Positions 15,899 through 22,861 of a stretch of 37,764 nt of DNA are shown in pieces. Origin of the DNA: Spirosoma fluviale (GTDB taxonomy: Bacteria; Bacteroidota; Bacteroidia; Cytophagales; Spirosomataceae); the NCBI GenBank assembly GCA_945866095.1, contig CAMBGA010000008.1, positions 1 to 37,764 of the forward strand, given 5' to 3'. The number at the start of each line of letters is the position of its first letter. Position 1 is the stretch's first letter. The notes under the pieces were generated by a model. That model was not told the origin of the DNA. It saw only the letters and a list, made by a program, of their open reading frames with translations, and ran no database searches. A program made the position numbers and the translations under genes.

Positions 15899-17293
15899 CT
15901 ATGATTTTCTAACTAAACTCGCAGTCATTTCTGCTTCACAAACTACTTGGCCCGATACATAAGCCTTACCTATCATTTTGGCAATTCCTCTTCGTATAGG
16001 TGCTAGAAGCTCACATTTAAATATTACAGTATCTCCTGGGATGACACTTCTTCTAAACCTGCAATTTTCAATTCCGACCAAATAGGGCCAATAATTTTCA
16101 GGATCGGGTACTGAACTAAGCACTAATATCCCCCCTGTTTGAGCCATAGCCTCTATTTGCATGACCCCTGGCATCACAGGATTATTTGGAAAATGTCCCA
16201 TGAAATAATATTCATTCATTGTCACATTTTTCACGCCAACGACACTATTATCATCTAAATAAATAATTTTATCGATCATTTGGAATGGATATCGATGTGG
16301 CAATAACTCATAGATACGCTCATGTGAACAAATAGGAGGTTGCTTTGGATCGTACATAGGAACATTGTTCTTTTCGGTTTCCAACATCAATTTCTTAATT
16401 TTTTTTGCTAATTCGATATTGGAAGCGTGTCCCGGTCTCGAGGCCAAAATTTGCGCTTTAATGGGTCTTCCTACTAAAGCCAAATCCCCCATTAAATCCA
16501 ATAACTTATGCCTTGCCATTTCATTTGGAAAGTGTAAGCTGGTGTTATTTAGGATTCCAATTTCTTTAGAAATGCTTACTTTGGGTTTTCTTAAAACATC
16601 TGATAAATGAGCTAATTCTGCCTCAGAGTAATCACGATCGGCAATGACAATGGCATTGCTTAAATCACCCCCTTTAATCAGGCCCTCTTTATATAAAACC
16701 TCTAATTCATGCACAAAACAAAAAGTTCGACACATGGCAAAACCTCTTTCAAATTGTGAAACGTGACTCAAATTGGCATGCTGGCTCGATAAGAATTTTG
16801 AATTATAATCCACCATCACCGCCATTCTGTAATCATTTAGAGGCAATGCAGCTAATTCAATATCTTTATCTGGATCCTTGAAACGTACTTCCTCCGTTAC
16901 TTCGAAAAATTTACGATGTGCCTCTTGTTCAACAGGTTCCGCATCTTTTAATGCTTCCACAAATTTGATCGAACTTCCATCCATAATGGGGGGTTCTGGA
17001 CCATCTAATTGAATTAAAACATTATCGATTTCAAGGCCTACTAAAGAAGCCATCACATGTTCTACCGTATTTATTCTTGCTCCATTATGTTCAATAGTCG
17101 TTCCTCTTGAGGTATCGACTACGTAATCAACATCGGCATCCGCGATGGGTTGCCCTGGTAAATCTATTCGCTGAAATTTTATGCCATGGTTAGATACTGC
17201 CGGCAAAAATGTCATATTCGTTAAGACTCCCGTGTGTAAACCTACTCCACTTAAAGTGACTGATTTTGATATGGTGTGTTGCTTATTATTCAT
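15899..17293 (-). CDS. lpxC-fabZ: Fused UDP-3-O-acyl-GlcNAc deacetylase / 3-hydroxyacyl-ACP dehydratase
   Basis: The 464-residue product joins two enzymes. LpxC (about 1-305) is the zinc deacetylase committing to lipid A; its ligands are visible as His79 (INTVEHVMAS), His262 and Asp266 (RHKLLDLMGD), with His289 in RPGHASN as general acid. FabZ (about 318-464) dehydrates 3-hydroxyacyl-ACP in fatty acid elongation, with His367 in GHFPNNPVMPG and Glu381 in MQIEAMAQTGG. The fusion puts an enzyme that consumes 3-hydroxyacyl-ACP next to the pathway that needs it. LpxC-FabZ fusions are known in Bacteroidota and are therefore a lineage marker. The gene is 10 nt upstream of lpxA. Confidence 0.97.
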   Translation of the reverse strand: MNNKQHTISKSVTLSGVGLHTGVLTNMTFLPAVSNHGIKFQRIDLPGQPIADADVDYVVDTSRGTTIEHNGARINTVEHVMASLVGLEIDNVLIQLDGPEPPIMDGSSIKFVEALKDAEPVEQEAHRKFFEVTEEVRFKDPDKDIELAALPLNDYRMAVMVDYNSKFLSSQHANLSHVSQFERGFAMCRTFCFVHELEVLYKEGLIKGGDLSNAIVIADRDYSEAELAHLSDVLRKPKVSISKEIGILNNTSLHFPNEMARHKLLDLMGDLALVGRPIKAQILASRPGHASNIELAKKIKKLMLETEKNNVPMYDPKQPPICSHERIYELLPHRYPFQMIDKIIYLDDNSVVGVKNVTMNEYYFMGHFPNNPVMPGVMQIEAMAQTGGILVLSSVPDPENYWPYLVGIENCRFRRSVIPGDTVIFKCELLAPIRRGIAKMIGKAYVSGQVVCEAEMTASLVRKS

Positions 17294-17317
17294 AATAAGG
17301 GTAAAGCCAACTCAATA

Positions 17318-18334
17318 TTATTTGTTGCTTTGATTAAATTTTTCAAAAAATTCTGGTAACTGCCTAATTAATGCATTTCTTTTTAAGAAATCTACATTAT
17401 TGGAGGCTGGGGTACCACCCAATGTTCTCCCTGGTGTTTTAACACTTTTTGTTACGCCAGATTGACCGGTTACAATCGTTTTAGACGCAATAGTAATATG
17501 TCCCGCTACACCTACTTGGCCCGCAATCAAACAATTCTCACCCACTTTCGTCGAGCCTGAAATACCTGTTTGCGCTGCAATGGCAGTATTTGAACCTATT
17601 TCTACATTATGTGCTATTTGCACTAAATTATCTATTTTAACTCCTTTTCTGATGATTGTTGATCCCATGGTGGCTCGGTCAATCGTCGTATTCGAACCAA
17701 TGGACACATCATCCTCGATCACTACATTTCCTAATTGGGGTATTGATTTAAATGTTCCATCGGCTTGTGGAGCATGCCCAAAACCATCTGAGCCAATCAC
17801 AGAATTTGCATGAATAACGACATTGTTGCCGATGACACAATCTTTGTAAATGACAACACCTGGAAATATCGTGCAATCGCAACCAATAGTTACATTTTTA
17901 CCGATGCTAACCCGATCATAAATTTGTGAATTCTTTCCTATTTGGCTTCCCGCATCCACAAACGTAAATCGTCCCACAAAAACATTTTCTGAAATATGTG
18001 CGCTATCAGCCACATAACTAGGAACTTGAATGCCCGTTTCTTTATTTTCTACCAATTCTTGGTATTTCTGCAATAAGATCGTAAAGGCTAAATATGGATC
18101 CGAAACACGTATTAAAGCGGTTTTAACAGGTTTTTTTAAGGCAAGATCTTTTGAAATGATTACTGCTGACGCGTCAGTTTGATATAAAAAAGATTCGTAT
18201 TTGGGATTAGAAAGAAATGAAATACTACCTGATTTTCCTTCTTCTATTTTATCGAAATTACTAATTAATGTAGCCCCATTGCCATTTACTGTACCTTCTA
18301 TTAAATCTGCAATTTGGTCAACAGTAAATTTCAT
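17318..18334 (-). CDS. lpxD: UDP-3-O-acylglucosamine N-acyltransferase
   Basis: LpxD adds the second 3-hydroxyacyl chain, to the 2-amino group freed by LpxC. An N-terminal uridine-binding domain (about 1-100, with [10 protein letters not shown]) is followed by hexapeptide repeats forming a left-handed helix ([25 protein letters not shown]). The catalytic His242 lies in [13 protein letters not shown] and matches E. coli His239. The helical C-terminus ends [14 protein letters not shown]. At 338 residues it has normal length. It sits 24 nt upstream of lpxC/fabZ and 39 nt downstream of the HD phosphohydrolase gene, in the same operon. Confidence 0.97.
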   Translation of the reverse strand: MKFTVDQIADLIEGTVNGNGATLISNFDKIEEGKSGSISFLSNPKYESFLYQTDASAVIISKDLALKKPVKTALIRVSDPYLAFTILLQKYQELVENKETGIQVPSYVADSAHISENVFVGRFTFVDAGSQIGKNSQIYDRVSIGKNVTIGCDCTIFPGVVIYKDCVIGNNVVIHANSVIGSDGFGHAPQADGTFKSIPQLGNVVIEDDVSIGSNTTIDRATMGSTIIRKGVKIDNLVQIAHNVEIGSNTAIAAQTGISGSTKVGENCLIAGQVGVAGHITIASKTIVTGQSGVTKSVKTPGRTLGGTPASNNVDFLKRNALIRQLPEFFEKFNQSNK

Positions 18335-18373
18335 GTCTTAAATATATGGTGGCAATTAGTTATTAAAAATAAG

Positions 18374-19618
18374 TTAGCTCAATTCTCCTTGCAAATATAC
18401 GCTCTTTGGACAACAAAAATAGTATTTTTTCACAATCTTACTAAGTGCCTGGATGGTCGGTAAATCGGATGCAAGCATTAACTCGACGACTTGACCTTGT
18501 TTATCGACCATTTTGATTGTATTGTCGCCTTGCACATACGCCGCATTGCTTGTGGAACCCTCTACGACAAAATAGGAAAGTTCCTCAAAACCGATGCCTA
18601 AACTTTCCTGAATCTTACTCTCTATTTCTGTTATTTTAGATTTGGGCAATGGTTGAGTTCCTAATTTACATTTAAATAATTTTCTAGTTAAAAATGACTC
18701 ACATAAATGCCTTAAAATTTTATCTTTTTCGTTTTTCCAATCTTTTAAAGCTGCCCAAATATCGTGATCATCTAAATCAGTAAATGCGATCAATAGCTTA
18801 TCATTATTAGCAAACTCATCCCAAGTATATGTCCGACTTAGAAATACATAAAGTGGCTTTGAACAATTTAATTTTGTGCCTTGAGCCATTAAATCTTTGG
18901 CTCGCCTTAAAATTTGAATTAACATCGTCTCGGCTGCTATGGCGGTTTTATGTAAATATACCTGCCAGTACATGAGTCGACGAGCCATTAAAAAGTTTTC
19001 AATGGAATATATACCCTTTTCTTCTAAAACGAGTTGCTCATTTTTCAAATCCAGCATACTTAATAATCTTTCTGAGCCAATAAACCCTTCTCTTACCCCC
19101 GTGTAAAATGAATCTCTACTCAAATAATCCAATCGATCCACATCTAATTGGCTCGAAATTAATTGATGAAAAAACGGTCGATGGTAGCGATTATTAAACA
19201 TTTCAATGGCCAAAGACAATCGACCCTTAAAATACTCATTCAATTTTTTCATAAGTAGATTGGAGACCTCCTCATGTTTTACTTCATTTAAAATGGTATT
19301 TTCTAATACATGTGAAAACGGTCCATGACCAATATCATGTAACAAAATAGCTATTTCAGCAGCTTCTTGTTCAGCCTCCGTAATACTATAGCCTTTTGCT
19401 TTTAAATTATTTAATGCTTGGTCCATCAAATGCATAGCTCCTAACGCATGATGAAAACGGGTATGATGTGCCCCTGGATAAACAAATTCAGCTAAACCTA
19501 ATTGTTTAATTCGCTTAAGTCTTTGGAAAAACGGATGGTCAATTAACCCCAATATCAGTGGATTATTAATTTTAATAAATCCATAAATAGGGTCATTAAT
19601 TATTTTTGTTGGAAACAT
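18374..19618 (-). CDS. HD-domain phosphohydrolase (dGTPase-like)
   Basis: The metal-binding HD signature is complete: RFHHALG near residue 57, ILLHDIGHGPFSH with His94-Asp95, and DVDRLDYLSRDSF further on. The fold resembles dNTP triphosphohydrolases and SAMHD1-like proteins, so a nucleotide or nucleotide-derived substrate is likely, but it is not established here. I chose the ATG at 19618 (MFPTKIINDPIYGFI, 414 residues); the track uses a GTG four codons upstream. In Bacteroidota this gene commonly precedes lpxD, as it does here, although no role in lipid A synthesis is evident. It is the first gene of the minus-strand operon. Confidence 0.88.
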   Translation of the reverse strand: MFPTKIINDPIYGFIKINNPLILGLIDHPFFQRLKRIKQLGLAEFVYPGAHHTRFHHALGAMHLMDQALNNLKAKGYSITEAEQEAAEIAILLHDIGHGPFSHVLENTILNEVKHEEVSNLLMKKLNEYFKGRLSLAIEMFNNRYHRPFFHQLISSQLDVDRLDYLSRDSFYTGVREGFIGSERLLSMLDLKNEQLVLEEKGIYSIENFLMARRLMYWQVYLHKTAIAAETMLIQILRRAKDLMAQGTKLNCSKPLYVFLSRTYTWDEFANNDKLLIAFTDLDDHDIWAALKDWKNEKDKILRHLCESFLTRKLFKCKLGTQPLPKSKITEIESKIQESLGIGFEELSYFVVEGSTSNAAYVQGDNTIKMVDKQGQVVELMLASDLPTIQALSKIVKKYYFCCPKSVYLQGELS

Positions 19619-19662
19619 AGCGTGGTCCACAGGTTTTATACCAAAATGTATTTAACGATAAA

Positions 19663-19693
19663 CAAATGTAAGATTTATCTTTTCTATTCGAAA
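19663..19693 (-). promoter_or_regulatory. Promoter of the HD-lpxD-lpxC/fabZ-lpxA operon
   Basis: On the minus strand TACATTTG (19670-19663) matches the -7 consensus TAnnTTTG exactly. TTTC (19693-19690), one mismatch from TTTG, lies 19 nt upstream. Transcription would start near 19656, leaving a leader of about 38 nt. A second exact TACATTTG occurs at 19740-19733 without a convincing -33 box. Confidence 0.5.
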
Positions 19694-19761
19694 ATAAGAG
19701 AATTCAATCTTTTAAATCTTAAAATATTTAATCAAATGTAGTTAGAAAGGCAATAATTACT

Positions 19762-19769
19762 TAATTTTG
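19762..19769 (+). promoter_or_regulatory. Putative -7 element of the tRNA promoter
   Basis: TAATTTTG matches TAnnTTTG exactly and ends 24 nt before the mature tRNA 5' end. No clear TTTG is found 19-21 nt upstream, so only the -7 box is supported. Confidence 0.35.
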
Positions 19770-19772
19770 CAG

Positions 19773-19794
19773 CACATTAGTTTAATCTAATGTG
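19773..19794 (+). repeat. 8-bp inverted repeat abutting the tRNA 5' end
   Basis: CACATTAG (19773-19780) and CTAATGTG (19787-19794) form a perfect 8-bp stem with a 6-nt loop (TTTAAT). The last base of the right arm is G1 of the tRNA. It could be a leader hairpin in the precursor, or an operator near the transcription start. Confidence 0.7.
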
Positions 19795-19867
19795 GACTTG
19801 TAGCTCAGCTGGTTAGAGCACCTGACTCATAATCAGGGGGTCCATGGTTCGAGCCCATGCTGGTCCA
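19794..19867 (+). tRNA. tRNA with anticodon CAT, probably elongator tRNA-Met
   Basis: The cloverleaf can be traced. The D-arm is GCTC...GAGC, the anticodon stem is CCTGA/TCAGG with loop CTCATAA (anticodon CAT, 19828-19830), and the T-stem is CATGG/CCATG with loop TTCGAGC. The discriminator is A and no CCA is encoded. The acceptor stem GGACTTG / CTGGTCC contains one U-G pair (5-68) and one U-U mismatch (6-67), which is unusual. It is not the initiator type, because pair 1-72 is a normal G-C. A CAT anticodon could also be tRNA-Ile with lysidine, which the sequence alone does not exclude. Confidence 0.93.
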
Positions 19868-19877
19868 CTCTATTAAA

Positions 19878-19912
19878 AATAAAGCACTTACGTCATTTGT
19901 AAGTGCTTTATT
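19878..19912. terminator. Bidirectional terminator between the tRNA and pntB
   Basis: A 14-bp perfect stem (AATAAAGCACTTAC / GTAAGTGCTTTATT) with a 7-nt loop is flanked by A-rich sequence on the left and TTTTT on the right. It serves the tRNA on the plus strand and pntB on the minus strand. Confidence 0.92.
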
Positions 19913-19938
19913 TTTTGAAATAAAATCAGGGAAACTAA

Positions 19939-21324
19939 TTAAAGCTCTTTAATTTCAGATACGACTTTTGCAATAGTTTGTTTAGCATCTCCAAATAGCA
20001 TAAGGCAATTCGGGTAACCAAACAATTCATTTTCTACTCCAGCATAGCCTTTTCCCATACTTCGTTTGCTAACTATAATGGTTCTTGCCTTGTAGGCATT
20101 CAATATTGGCATTCCAAAAATTGGACTTTGAGGATTGGTTTCTGCCGCTGGATTAACTACATCATTTGCTCCCACAATAAAGACCAAATCAGTATTTGAA
20201 AATTCATTATTTATTTCATCCATCTCAATTAATTTGTCATATGATATATTAGCCTCAGCTAATAATACATTCATATGGCCAGGCATTCTACCCGCAACAG
20301 GATGTATGGCAAATTTAAAACTGATATTTCTTTTTTCACATTGCTCCATCAGTTCTCTAATAACGTGTTGAGCTTGAGCAACAGCCATTCCATAACCAGG
20401 AACTACGATAACCGATGATGCGCCGTCAAATAACATGGCAGCTTCCTCTACGCCAACTTCCTTGACAATAATGGAAGGTCCTTCCGTTTGTTCGCCAGCT
20501 ACCGTTTGACCAAATCCACCTAAAAGGACATTCACCAGCGATCGATTCATCGCTTTGCACATAATTTGTGTTAATATGATTCCAGATGCTCCTACAAGTG
20601 CACCCGCCACAATTAATACATTATTATTTAATATGAAACCTGTGGTGCAAGCGGCCATACCTGAATATGAATTTAATAGGGAGATCACAACAGGCATGTC
20701 TGCTCCACCAATCGGGATGACTGTTAATATGCCAAGTACTAGTGATATCAAAACTAAAACAACCATTAAATTAATGTCCGATGGATTCATCCAGGTAGCC
20801 ACTGAAGCCAGTATAAATGATATCAACATGATTAAATTTAGCGGATGCTGACCTTTAAATGTGATTGGACTTCCTGTTATTCGACCATTCAATTTTAAAA
20901 AAGCCACCATTGAGCCTGTAAAGGTGATACCGCCGATAAATACACTTAGTATAATGCTGACTAAAATTATGATATCAATGTTTGCAGCCGTTATTTGACT
21001 TTTTAACCAATAATCTGAAATGGCCACTGCTACGGAAGCCAGTCCACCAAATCCATTGAACAGTGCCACCATTTCTGGGATTTGAGTCATCTCCACCTTG
21101 TAAGCATAATAAAGGCCTATCAGTGAACCAATAAGGATACAGATAAAAATTTCTACCATGGAAATGACCTCAATTTGCATTAAAGTCGCTATTATGGCGA
21201 TGAGCATTCCTACTGAAGAAAGTAAATTTCCCGCCCGCGCATCTTTCGTTTTATTCATCATTTTAATCCCAATGATGAAAAGAACAGAAGAAAATAAATA
21301 CAGAAGTTGGATTGTTATATTCAT
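19939..21324 (-). CDS. pntB: NAD(P) transhydrogenase subunit beta
   Basis: PntB forms part of the proton channel and binds NADP(H); the complex drives NADPH formation from NADH with the proton gradient at the inner membrane. About 270 N-terminal residues hold roughly nine membrane helices. The C-terminal NADP-binding dIII domain has VPGYGMAVAQAQH, AIHPVAGRMPGHMNVLLAEA and FIVGANDVVNPAA, and ends in VVSKRSMGKGYAGVENELF. The 461 residues match the family. It starts 4 nt after pntA2, and its transcript ends at the bidirectional terminator beside the tRNA. Confidence 0.97.
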   Translation of the reverse strand: MNITIQLLYLFSSVLFIIGIKMMNKTKDARAGNLLSSVGMLIAIIATLMQIEVISMVEIFICILIGSLIGLYYAYKVEMTQIPEMVALFNGFGGLASVAVAISDYWLKSQITAANIDIIILVSIILSVFIGGITFTGSMVAFLKLNGRITGSPITFKGQHPLNLIMLISFILASVATWMNPSDINLMVVLVLISLVLGILTVIPIGGADMPVVISLLNSYSGMAACTTGFILNNNVLIVAGALVGASGIILTQIMCKAMNRSLVNVLLGGFGQTVAGEQTEGPSIIVKEVGVEEAAMLFDGASSVIVVPGYGMAVAQAQHVIRELMEQCEKRNISFKFAIHPVAGRMPGHMNVLLAEANISYDKLIEMDEINNEFSNTDLVFIVGANDVVNPAAETNPQSPIFGMPILNAYKARTIIVSKRSMGKGYAGVENELFGYPNCLMLFGDAKQTIAKVVSEIKEL

Positions 21325-21328
21325 TTTT

Positions 21329-21613
21329 TTATTTCTTGAACATTTTAAGCATTCGGTCCGTCACTGCATAGCCGCCAACTACATTTATGGTGGCTAATAT
21401 AAGTGCGATCATACCCATCCACTTACTTAATGTTGTATATCCTAATTCATTACAAGCCAGTAATGCGCCTACAATGGTAATTCCAGATATGGCATTGGAA
21501 CCTGACATGAGGGGAGTATGTAGCGTAGGGGGTACCTTAGCGATTAATTCGAAACCTAGGTAACTAGCCAAAACTAGCACGTAAATTAAAATAATGAGTG
21601 AGTCAATAGACAT
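21329..21613 (-). CDS. pntA2: NAD(P) transhydrogenase subunit alpha, part 2 (membrane segment)
   Basis: This 94-residue protein is the detached membrane part of the alpha subunit, with three predicted helices (about 5-25, 36-57 and 62-85) and the family segment TPLMSGSNAISGITIVGALL. In E. coli the same region is fused to the NAD-binding domain; here it is separate, as in Rhodospirillum and many other bacteria. The pntA1-pntA2-pntB order with gaps of 16 and 4 nt indicates one operon. The reading frame is complete with its own start and stop, so this is a natural split and not a frameshift. Confidence 0.95.
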   Translation of the reverse strand: MSIDSLIILIYVLVLASYLGFELIAKVPPTLHTPLMSGSNAISGITIVGALLACNELGYTTLSKWMGMIALILATINVVGGYAVTDRMLKMFKK

Positions 21614-21629
21614 AATGAATTATTTAAAA

Positions 21630-22751
21630 TTATTTTAAAATTGATGCGGTAAATTCATGCACTAATTTACCTTGGTGAGTAATAAGTGACCCTTTAGTGA
21701 TTTCTTCTTCCATTTCCCAAAGAAAATTTTCAGGGGTGGCCAAATGTAAAATTAATGCACTGATGTTAGTGGCATATAATTGACTAGCATTGGTTGATAA
21801 TAATGAAGGAAGATTAGCAACACCAATTAAGGTAACGCCATGTTTAACGACTGTTTGGTTTATTTCAGAAAGGGCACAATTTCCTCCTGACTCGACGGCT
21901 AAATCGACAATCACTGAACCCATTTTCATGGATTTGACCATTTCTTCTGTAACTAAAATTGGAGCTTTTTTTCCTATAACAAGGGCTGTCGTGATCACAA
22001 TATCAGCATCCTTTATTTTATCTTCGATTAATTTTTTCTGTTTTGCTAAAAATTCAGCCGATATCTCACTCGCGTATCCACCTTCAACTTTTACCTGATC
22101 AACTCCCTCGACACTCAAAAAACGTCCTCCCAAGGATTCTACTTGTTCTTTTGTCTCTGGTCGCACATCACTTACTTCTACTACAGCTCCTAATCTTTTA
22201 GCCGTGGCAATAGCTTGCAAGCCCGCCACACCAGCGCCAAAAATCAGCACCTTCGACGGGGTAATTGTTCCTGCGGCTGTCATCATCAAAGGAAAAATTT
22301 TCCCTAAAGCATTCGCTCCTAATAAAACAGCTTTATATCCTGCGAGGTTGGCCTGCGAACTTAAAGCATCCATTTTCTGAGCCCTTGAAATCCTAGGTAC
22401 CGCATCCATCGAAAATGAGCTGATATTTTTTGATTTTAATGCGTTGACCAAATCTGCCTGCGTGTAGGCATAAAGAAATGAAATACAAACAGTTTCCGAT
22501 TTCATCTGATTTACCTCAAGAATGGTAAATGGATTGACTTTTACCAGTATTTTTGCTTCGTATATTTCATGGGCTTCAACTATTTTTGCACCCGAATCTT
22601 TAAAATTTAAATCCAAAAATGCGGAAGATAATCCTGCGCCAGTTTCTACTAAAACTTGAAAACCTTTTTTGATGAGTAGCTTTACGATATCTGGCGTCAA
22701 TGCCACTCTTTTTTCGAACTCCTTTGATTCTTTTAGTACGCCAATTAGCAT
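21630..22751 (-). CDS. pntA1: NAD(P) transhydrogenase subunit alpha, part 1 (NAD-binding)
   Basis: The 373-residue soluble dI domain binds NAD(H). It opens with MLIGVLKESKEFEKRVALTP, contains the loop VPRISRAQKMDALSSQANLAG that closes over the nicotinamide, and the Rossmann motif IFGAGVAGLQAIATAKRLGA (about 170-190). Alanine dehydrogenase is a distant relative, but the loop and the adjacent pntA2 and pntB settle the call. It is the first gene of the transhydrogenase operon, 110 nt downstream of the PQQ dehydrogenase gene on the same strand. Confidence 0.96.
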   Translation of the reverse strand: MLIGVLKESKEFEKRVALTPDIVKLLIKKGFQVLVETGAGLSSAFLDLNFKDSGAKIVEAHEIYEAKILVKVNPFTILEVNQMKSETVCISFLYAYTQADLVNALKSKNISSFSMDAVPRISRAQKMDALSSQANLAGYKAVLLGANALGKIFPLMMTAAGTITPSKVLIFGAGVAGLQAIATAKRLGAVVEVSDVRPETKEQVESLGGRFLSVEGVDQVKVEGGYASEISAEFLAKQKKLIEDKIKDADIVITTALVIGKKAPILVTEEMVKSMKMGSVIVDLAVESGGNCALSEINQTVVKHGVTLIGVANLPSLLSTNASQLYATNISALILHLATPENFLWEMEEEITKGSLITHQGKLVHEFTASILK

Positions 22752-22788
22752 TTTTTAATTGAATTAAATTTAATGAATTTATATATTT

Positions 22789-22796
22789 CAAAAGTA
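22789..22796 (-). promoter_or_regulatory. Putative -7 element for the pnt operon
   Basis: On the minus strand TACTTTTG (22796-22789) matches TAnnTTTG exactly, 37 nt before the pntA1 start. A TTTG at the expected upstream distance is missing, so support is partial. Confidence 0.4.
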
Positions 22797-22861
22797 TTAA
22801 AAACTTATTCTAATTAAAAATAAAGGGTTACTAAATTGTTCATTTATTGAATAATAGCATT

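Noticed and set aside
15899-17293. LpxC-FabZ fusion as something new
   Set aside because: The fusion is an established Bacteroidota feature and both active sites are intact.
21329-22751. Split pntA as a possible frameshift or pseudogene
   Set aside because: Both parts have their own starts and stops with a 16-nt gap, and split alpha subunits are well known in other bacteria.
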